Part shown: positions 57,425 to 64,000 of the stretch, piece after piece | Layout of the letters: each line of letters opens with the position of its first letter | How positions within the stretch are numbered: position 1 is the first letter of the stretch | Assembly (NCBI GenBank): GCA_018894105.1 | Contig: CM032133.1 | Location: forward strand, 12,104,501-12,168,500 | Length of the DNA stretch: 64,000 nucleotides | Direction of reading: 5' to 3' | Origin: Jacaranda mimosifolia | Lineage: Eukaryota > Streptophyta > Magnoliopsida > Lamiales > Bignoniaceae | Notes under the pieces: model-generated | Told to the model about the DNA's origin: nothing | Seen by the model: the letters and a program-made list of their open reading frames with translations, nothing else | Databases searched by the model: none | Position numbers and translations under genes: made by a program

Positions 57425-57495
57425 AAATCATTCACAAAGAGGACGACACTGTGTGGTGTAAGATGATGCTAACTGTCCGTGAACCCAAATTAAAG
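57424..57495 (+). pseudogene. Kinesin-13 exon fragment, copy 2
   Basis: Reads IHKEDDTVWCKMMLTVREPK and LK, matching the exon at 53205-53288, where TVREPKLK is closer to plant kinesin-13 (TVHEPKLKV) than copy 1. The donor GTATGG follows. The upstream VRKR part is missing because the duplication junction lies here. Confidence 0.8.
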
Positions 57496-57694
57496 GTATG
57501 GAAACATTTTACCGTCATGAATATGTAGTTGAATAAATTGTTTTCTATTACTTCTGACATGAGGAACTAACATTGAGAATTACGTTCATAGTTATTAAAT
57601 GCGAGAGGTGGGCGCGAGGTACTTTTTTAAGGTGTGAGGCAAGGCGAGAGGCAGGCAACCATAAGGCGAACGAGGCGTTAGCAGAAAATGAAGG

Positions 57695-58790
57695 AAAAAC
57701 TCTATCTTTTGGTGTGATGTGATGATGTGGATTCCACTTTGAAATACTCTATCAAGTAGTCAGAATTGACAGAGAAGATAGATTCTCTTGCGATTGAGAT
57801 TTAGGTATTTTCTATATCTAGTTTTTGTTGCAGAAGTTATTTCATGCCTATTACTTATCTCCTAATTTGTTTTTTCCTTAATCATACTTTTGTGGATCTG
57901 TGCCTTAAAGTGTTCAAACATGTAGACGATCTCTTCCAATTATCTGTCATTAGATAGTTTGTCAAGCTCCAATGGCAGTCTCTTTTGTCTATAATTGATG
58001 GCATCTATCATTGTTTAAGCATTCAAATGTGTAGGTGACCTCTTTACATTATCTACCATTAGGTAGTTTGTCAATATTTGCTCTAGTGACATTCTCTCTA
58101 TAAGTGATTGCTTGTACCCTTGTTATACTTGTGGATTCTTCTCCTTGTAAGGCTGAGAGCATCTGTGAAACCAATTATCTCTAGGTCTGGTGGCATTTAA
58201 TTTTGTTATCAAGAGTTTCCCCTTCCTAATTGACATGCATAACCACTACTATGTTCATTATTTTGGCTATTAACTTTTCAATATTTGGTATTCTCAACGT
58301 CATGGGTTCTTTTTTTTACATATTCATAGTTGTTGAAGGCCAGAGGCGAGAGGCGGGGGACTAAAAGGCGAGCAAGGCAACAATGAAGAAAAAATGAAAC
58401 ATCAAACAAAAGAAAATAAAAATAAATAAAAAAAAAATAGAAAAACAAGAAACAGAAAATATGCAAAAAAAATAGGAAAACAAGAAAAAGTGGAAATAAA
58501 AAAAGAACAGAAGAAAAATTGAAAAAATGAAAAGTTAAAAACTAGAAAAAATAAACTGAACGGAAGAAGAAACTGGAAAAAAGATGAGAAATAAGAAGCA
58601 AGAGAAAACATACGAAAATAGTAAGGAAAAAAGAAAGAGTGGAAAAAAGAGGAGAAAGGAAAACAAGAAAAGTAGCAAAATCCTACCTTGTCGCCAGAGT
58701 CTGTTGGAGTTGCCGGCAATGGTGGGGAGCTCAAGCGGCGGGGGTAGTGGACAGCGGTGCAGCGCATGGGGCCTGAGGTTAGTACCCTTG
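57695..58790 (+). other. Copy 2 counterparts: KLYLLV exon, GGCGAG motif, A-rich tract
   Basis: 57695-57806 is the KLYLLV exon-like piece with two in-frame stops (KLYLLV, stop, CDDVDSTLKYSIK, stop). 58328-58385 is a GGCGAG-rich motif, 58385-58680 the A-rich tract and 58690-58790 the GAGTCTGTTGGAGTTGCCGG segment that ends GGTTAGTACC. The order is the same as in copy 1. Confidence 0.75.
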
Positions 58791-59039
58791 TTCGCCTCGA
58801 CAGCTTCGTTTTCAACTTAAGGATTTGTCGTCTTTTCATTTTAGAAATGCTACTTTTGAAATTTGCTATCCTTGTAGTAATATAAGAAGTTTGTTGTCTC
58901 TTTCTTCATAAAACTATCTGAAGCTTTCAGTTTCTAAACCAAATTACATTAGATTATAAACATGCAGCATTCTATTTGTCATCCATGATTGATGGGATAG
59001 ATTTATTGTCGTCATGTTATTACTTTGATCATCTAATCA

Positions 59040-60170
59040 AGATACAACAAGAACAAAGAGTTGTTGCCTATAATTTTGGAAAGAAACTCAAGTTCTTGAG
59101 ACATTTTAATTTGTATGTGATCTTTGTCAAACTTGTTGTCGAGCTATTGACTCTGCTAGTTAAGCCGGTAGTGGTAGCTTACTATTTTATCAAGCAACAA
59201 CATGACACTTTCAAATGCATGTGGTGACAAAAGGTACCTTCTTCCTACAGCTAATATGAAGTACCTTAGGTGATGCTCGTGTTCTTCAAAATTCTAACCT
59301 CACATTCTGCAATTATTGCAGCAACTCTTTGATTGTTTCTGCAACTTGCTCTATAAGTAACTTTTAGAACAATCATCTGAATGGTTCAAAATACTTTTGT
59401 TGTTCAATTCATTCAGAAATCCTTTTTGACTTTTAGAAATCTAATGTGCATGCCTGTCCTGATTGATTGAAATTGCACTACTTTAGCTTATTTTTGTTTG
59501 AACTTCTGGGCAGAATATGCTGGATGGCAACCTTCTTGGAAAAATGATGGAGAGATTGTTGTGGTAGGAATTGCATTGCATCGCTATGGTGTAACTAACT
59601 AAAGAAATGGAACAACTGGTAGATGAGAACTTAAAAGTTAATTAGAACATTTGATAGATTCCCTCGCTGCTTTCCATGGGCAAGGAGCTGTTAAAAATCC
59701 TGGTTAGGCATATATGGATGATATATGTACATCAATATATGCACATCCTCTACATTTTGGAGTGTTGGGTCTCTGAATTATGGTTGTGCTATCTGAGAAG
59801 AGTCATTAAAGAATATGAAAGAAGATCCTATTTGAAAAAGATATAGAGCATCTGCATTTGGACCTCATCTGTGAGGATGTAATCGGAACAATTTAGCCTG
59901 CTGTAAGTTGTTTATTGTAAATTTTCAAATTCACTCTGCAATGAATTTGGTTGACCTGATTGTGTGTCTGTGTGTGTATATATATATATATATATTTTTT
60001 TTTTTTTTCCAGGGGGAGGTCCTATGTGCTCTGGTGACATATTATTATAACTTGATCCCCAAATACGTGGGTAGTGGAAGCAGTTTGGTCCATGGATACT
60101 ATAGACAACCTTTCTGAGAGCCTCCTGTAATGTTTCTTGAGGGGGCTAGCCAAGTTCCATTTCATATCTG
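59040..60170 (+). other. Copy 2 counterparts of the unidentified exon-like fragments
   Basis: 59040-59228 reads LVVELLTLLVKPVVVAYYFI then KQQHDTFKCMW before GTACC. 59515-59650 corresponds to the NMLDGNLLG...EMEQLVDENL piece. 59770-59895 corresponds to EESLKNMKEDP and EKDIEHLHLDLICEDVIG. 60013-60170 is the GEVLCALVTYYYNLIPKYVG exon. The acidic DENDKENENE part of copy 1 is missing here. Each piece has at least one lesion. Confidence 0.5.
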
Positions 60171-60309
60171 GTGAGTTACGTAGTTGATTACTTTAAAAAA
60201 ACCTCCGGAATTAGGACCTAAAAAGTAATACCTTGTTTAAGCTGCAGCAGAAGCTTTTCTTTATGATTGCATGACTCAATTCTCTTCCCTTTTAGTAAAA
60301 AGTATATTG

Positions 60310-61600
60310 ATATATTGAAAGATGATGTTACATGATAGAGTGTTCTTGAGGAGAGTTGCCTGCTGATGTGGTTGCTACCTCGTCAATCAACTGCTGAAGC
60401 TGATCTTATGGTTCCTTTTCAACTGGTAAGTGGCAGGCATGGAAACAATCACAACTAACACGTAATTGCTATTTCTTGTGACCCTTGCATAAGTTGTACT
60501 AACTGGCACTTTGGCTTAGCATTTGTGCCCTTTGCCTGAGAAGACACACACACTCCTGTTGGTCAGCTACTTTTGCAACTCAAGATTGTTACATGCATGA
60601 TCCTTATAGGAACTCTGAAATTGATTCTACTAACATCATTGATAGTCCTTGCATTGCCTGTCTGAAGAAGATTCATACAGTCATTTGGCTTTATGGCTTT
60701 CTCAGTGTTACAACAGCCAGAATGTTAGATAAATACACTGGGTCTGCTTAAACTTCTCTTTTCTGTTTTTGGCTGTTCAAGCCACATATTTCTGTGTGCT
60801 GTAATAGTTTGAAAAATTCATCTATTGCAGGTTGCAATAAAGACTATCGGCGCTGAGGACAAATGCTTTTCTAGAGTGTCCTTGCGGTATGATCCATTTT
60901 TGCAGCGCTTAAGCTGAATATAATTCATTAGAACTGTGTTTCTTCTTAATTTCTTTTACCAATTTTACAGAGCCAGGACTCATGGTTAAATCCTCCCATA
61001 TTGAGTTGCAAAAAGCAAAAGCCTCTTTGGATGGAGACTCAGGTCCGGTCAGATACTTCTGCAGAGACATCAATTGATGGCCGGGATGACATTGCCTTGA
61101 ATATTCTATTGACTGGTCCATACAGTTGTTCTTTACATAGGAAGTGCTCTCTAAGTAAGCTATAAATCAGTTCCATCGAAATCCTCCTTTGTGATTGTGA
61201 AGTGAAAGTAGATAAAAAAAAGGTAAAACTCATTGCAACCCTACATTATCTACAAATGTTGGTGAAAGTGTCCATATGCTTAGTTGTCTTGGTACAGTAG
61301 CATCACTGATGGGCTTTGTGGGCAAATTTTTCTTTGTAAACCAGATGGGTGGAACAGGTTTCTTAGAATCTTTCAGTACTTGCTCCAACTAATGCGGTTT
61401 CAAATGGAATTGGAAAAGTCATAGGTTTCTACTGCATCATGATCATACTGATATTGACAAATGCCCCAATGATATTATGAAAAGTTCAATTTCTCAACAG
61501 GGACGGCATTGTTTTATACCAATGTGGCGTGTTAAGGAACATATGCCATTCCTGATCAGAAATCTTCAATTCTATTTTCAGGTATCTTACCCAAAAACAT
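60310..61600 (+). pseudogene. Gamma-tubulin complex component 4 (GCP4) pseudogene, copy 2
   Basis: Exon pieces: 60342-60425 (LEESCLLMWLLPRQ, then STAEADLMVPFQL) ending at GTAAG; 60830-60888 (VAIKTIGAEDKCFSRVSLR); 60970-61157 (PGLMVKSSHIELQKAKASLD, then LEYSIDWSIQLFFT, a TAG stop, EVLSK); and 61393-61584 (QMELEKS then stop, DKCPNDIMKSSISQQGRH, MWRVKEHMPFLIRNLQFYFQ) ending at GTATC. The order and splice positions match plant GCP4. Lesions are Gln-to-stop, Trp-to-stop and frameshifts. The N-terminal third and the final exons are absent. Confidence 0.9.
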
Positions 61601-61921
61601 GCGCTTAATTAATTTCCTATAATTGAATAGTTTGTGGTGATGATCTTTGCTGAAATAAGACATAAACTACGGAAAAATCCTTTACGCCGCATTTTCTTCA
61701 AGAAACTGACTGCAGCTTTCTTTCAAGTAGGCATCTCAAAGGTTATACATCTCAAATATCTGAGTTCTTCAGCATTAAATTCCACATGAATTAAGTTTCA
61801 GATTTAGATATGTAAAAGTAATATTGTGTTGTTGTGGCTATTTATTCTTGTATATTTCGTATTTGTTAAAACTTTCTTTTTAAAGATTAAACTTTTCAAC
61901 AACTGCTTGTTTAATTTGCTA

Positions 61922-62400
61922 GGGTTCTCAAGATTACTTTCTCATGTATGATAACAAGGAAAATTTTTCTGAAGTGATAGGAGGCAATTTGATGAATGCG
62001 TGATCAGAATATGCTTTGGTTTGTATAGAAGCTAGTTATCTCCAAATGTGAAATCAGTTAAAGGTAACGTGTCCAATTTGATGGATACTGATTAGATTCT
62101 CTTAATGTAGAGTCTTTGTTAATGGATCTCTTATCTTCTTCCTCAGGAAGTGTTGGAAATGACGGTGATTGCTTGACTCATTTTTGAGGTGTTGATAACC
62201 TGTCATCATTGCATCCCTGGAGTTAGTTGGGTATTTTGGTCGTTATTCAGTTTGCAATGTTCTTTGTTAGATGATCAGCTCGATTGATCAAATTGGAAGT
62301 TTGTAGATTTGTATGTTATCCTTATTCATATCCTGTCAGCCAGCATTTATGATTTCAGTGGTTATGTGATATTCTGATTTTGGTTCAGTGGCACGGCTGA
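61922..62400 (+). other. Exon-like fragment after the end of copy 2, unidentified
   Basis: Immediately after the CTAG acceptor the plus frame reads GSQDYFLMYDNKENFSEVIG and GNLMNA before a stop, then AAGGTAACG near 62060. It replaces the VNVIESQW exon found at this place in copy 1. Family unknown. Confidence 0.35.
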
Positions 62401-64000
62401 AGATTGTTTCCTTGTTTTCAGGATACTTCATCAGGCAGCAACGGTAATTTCAGTGGTCACCTACCTGTTCCATGCTTGATGTTCATCTGGTTGATTACAA
62501 TTCACAAGAAAGCATGCGAATTATTCCTCATTCTTTTGATACTTGACACAAAGCATGTAGATCACTACTCGTTCTTATGGTTACTTCATTAGGCAGCGGA
62601 GGTAATTTAAGTAAGTGATTAGGTATTTTCTCATAGACAAGTATAAGGTTTTGATGAATTTGGGGGCAGCAGACTAGTGATGCCTGTGAACAGGAAAATC
62701 TCTGTAGTTGCCTTGCTTTGGTTGTTATTGAATATGTCAAACTGCAGGAGACAAACAGAAATGTGTGCTTATATATGCGTGTGCAAGGCTATTTCTTATA
62801 TATATATGTGTGTGTGTGCGTGCTCTTTGTATTTTCAACCTTTCTCAATGGGGCATCTGTTTGTCCATTTGTTTTCTACATCTCATTTTGTGCTGGGGCG
62901 ATCTTTCAGATGTGTTGAATTCATTTAAGTGATCAAAGGAGTATTTTGCAGGCAGCAAGAGTGAACAAGAGTTTTTGGCCATTTTCTGCAGTGAGAAGCT
63001 CAAATTCAAACAGATCATGTTCTATTGAAGGTTTGCTGTGCTTTTCTTCTACAACTTGCAGTTTCTTCTGCCAGCTAACTTGTGGTTTTCGATCTTGTTT
63101 GAAACAACTGGTTATGCTATTATCTCTGTCTTTTCATTGTTTGCATTGGCATATAATTGACATAGAAGTTCATTATGGTCATTTATATGTATGGGTTACT
63201 ACTCTGCATGGGAAGTAGCTAAAAATAGATGAATACTTCCCACCATCATAAATCATACTGGTATTCTATGCCTATTATTTGTTGCCTTGGATCTTGTCAA
63301 GTGATTTATAGGGTTAAATGGAAATCAGGGAACTCTTTCTGTGACACTCTCACTCCATGAAAATATGCTAATATCACTATGTTAGAGTTCTTTATTATCC
63401 TTTGTCTTGTCCACAAGATTGTTTCGAAAAACCTTTTGTTTAGAAGTTCTACTTACTATACTTCTCACGTACATCAATGTGAATCATTTTTTGCAATGTC
63501 ACATGATGCTGCTAGTAATTATATTGAACTGCTACTTGCTAATTTTCTTCACATATTAAATTATTTTGAGATTCTTGCAATAGTATTTCTTCTATTATGC
63601 TTGTTCTCATTGGTTGTTAAAGTCTTTATACGCTTATTGAATGTATTTATTTCCTTCCCCATAAACCCGCTTTTGATTTATTCAAATCAGTCAAAACACA
63701 AACTCTGTTAATGATTACCACTAGCATTGCTTGAAGCTTAGAGCTGCTTCATGTAATATTTGGCAAAGTTCTGCTGACATGGTTTTATTCACATAAAATT
63801 CTTCTTTCTCTTTGTTGCAAGGTCTCTCTTCCAGCAGGTATTCCCCATTGCTTTGGCATGTACATGCTCTTTATCATTGTTAAACAAAAAGCTTGGTGTA
63901 TAGTAATTTTGACTTCTTCCCTCTATACTTGTGGTTGTAGATCATTTGAGGATTCTAGATATGCTAAAATATCCTTTCTTGCTCTCAACTAAATCTTTAT
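62401..64000. other. Mostly non-coding; weak exon-like pieces
   Basis: 62422-62445 (TTTCAG acceptor, DTSSGSNGN) and a diverged repeat of it at 62582-62612; 62952-63038 (GCAG acceptor, AARVNKSFWPFSAVRSSNSN then RSCSIEG). A TA/TG microsatellite lies at 62797-62822. These could be exons of a gene continuing to the right, but none is long enough to identify. Confidence 0.35.

Larger units (their letters stand above)
53205..57430 (+). repeat. Large tandem segment, copy 1
   Basis: This 4.2-kb block begins in the kinesin-13 exon and ends in a GCP4 exon. It is collinear with 57424-61921. Shared landmarks are the kinesin exon, KLYLLV exon piece, GGCGAG-rich motif, A-rich tract, GTTGGAGTTGCCG segment, TA microsatellite, GEVLCAL exon piece and GCP4 exons. 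Relative to copy 2 it lacks about 0.9 kb (equivalent of about 60475-61395) and about 95 bp including a GCP4 splice donor. Confidence 0.9.
57424..61921 (+). repeat. Large tandem segment, copy 2
   Basis: Starts inside the kinesin-13 exon (AAATCATTCACAAAGAGGAC) directly joined to the GCP4 exon of copy 1. It is collinear with copy 1 to TTTAATTTGCTAG at 61921, after which it diverges from copy 1's VNVIESQW exon. It retains about 0.9 kb of GCP4 that copy 1 lost. Confidence 0.9.

Noticed and set aside
58402..58839. 145-codon minus-strand frame with many Phe and Tyr
   Set aside because: Same A-rich tract in the second tandem copy, antisense to the exon fragments; no domain motif and no conservation of the frame in copy 1.
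53205..61921. A functional kinesin-13 or GCP4 gene
   Set aside because: Only a few exons are present, with stops and frameshifts in each and no motor P-loop or complete GCP domain.
50000..62000. Definite Helitron call
   Set aside because: The gene-fragment mosaic suggests it, but no 5' TC end, 3' hairpin with CTRR or Rep/helicase sequence was recognised.

Overview
This window is nuclear DNA from a flowering plant, probably a eudicot; the species cannot be named from the sequence. The evidence is high-copy LTR retrotransposons with a plant initiator-Met tRNA primer site, spliceosomal exon remnants matching plant-type genes (an SnRK2-like kinase, kinesin-13, gamma-tubulin complex component 4), AT-rich intergenic DNA and no compact gene clusters. 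I found no intact host gene.

About 1-46.5 kb is a nest of decayed LTR retrotransposons. One Ty1/copia family with LTRs of about 2.2 kb (TG...CA ends, starting near TGTTGGAATAGTGCC) accounts for nearly all of it. On the plus strand lie the 3' half of one copy (1-4463), a structurally complete copy with two LTRs and an ATGTG target duplication (6976-17119), and a solo LTR (25684-27465 plus 38936-39341). On the minus strand lie a split LTR (6575-6975 plus 17125-18526) joined to a gag/protease remnant, a structurally complete copy (27466-38930, target duplication GTGTG/GTATG) and an older copy (22491-45602). The deepest nest has four levels. A plus-strand Ty3/gypsy element (19250-22490, tail at 45603-46400) was hit by minus copia element 3. 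Element 3 was hit by a plus LTR that is now solo, and that LTR was hit by minus copia element 2. Every coding region carries stops or frameshifts, but gag, CCHC zinc knuckle, protease, integrase, reverse transcriptase and RNase H remnants can be recognised in the expected order. A MITE-like insertion sits in the gypsy element.

About 46.5-49.4 kb shows no recognisable gene but has a degenerate 15-bp repeat. At 49.36-49.67 kb there is a 146-bp tandem duplication beside a GC-richer, 5'UTR-like stretch.

About 50-62 kb is a mosaic of broken exon fragments with their introns, all in plus orientation. They are SnRK2-like kinase (52.15-52.73 kb), kinesin-13 (52.89-53.29 kb), several exon-like pieces I cannot name, and GCP4 (56.3-57.4 kb). 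Most of this block, from the kinesin-13 exon through GCP4, occurs again at 57.42-61.92 kb as a tandem copy with its own deletions. The junction fuses a GCP4 exon to the kinesin-13 exon at a short microhomology. Such a multi-gene, intron-retaining, duplicated set suggests DNA-level gene capture (Helitron or Pack-type) or repeated segmental rearrangement. I could not find element ends that would prove capture. The last 2 kb (62-64 kb) holds only weak exon-like fragments.
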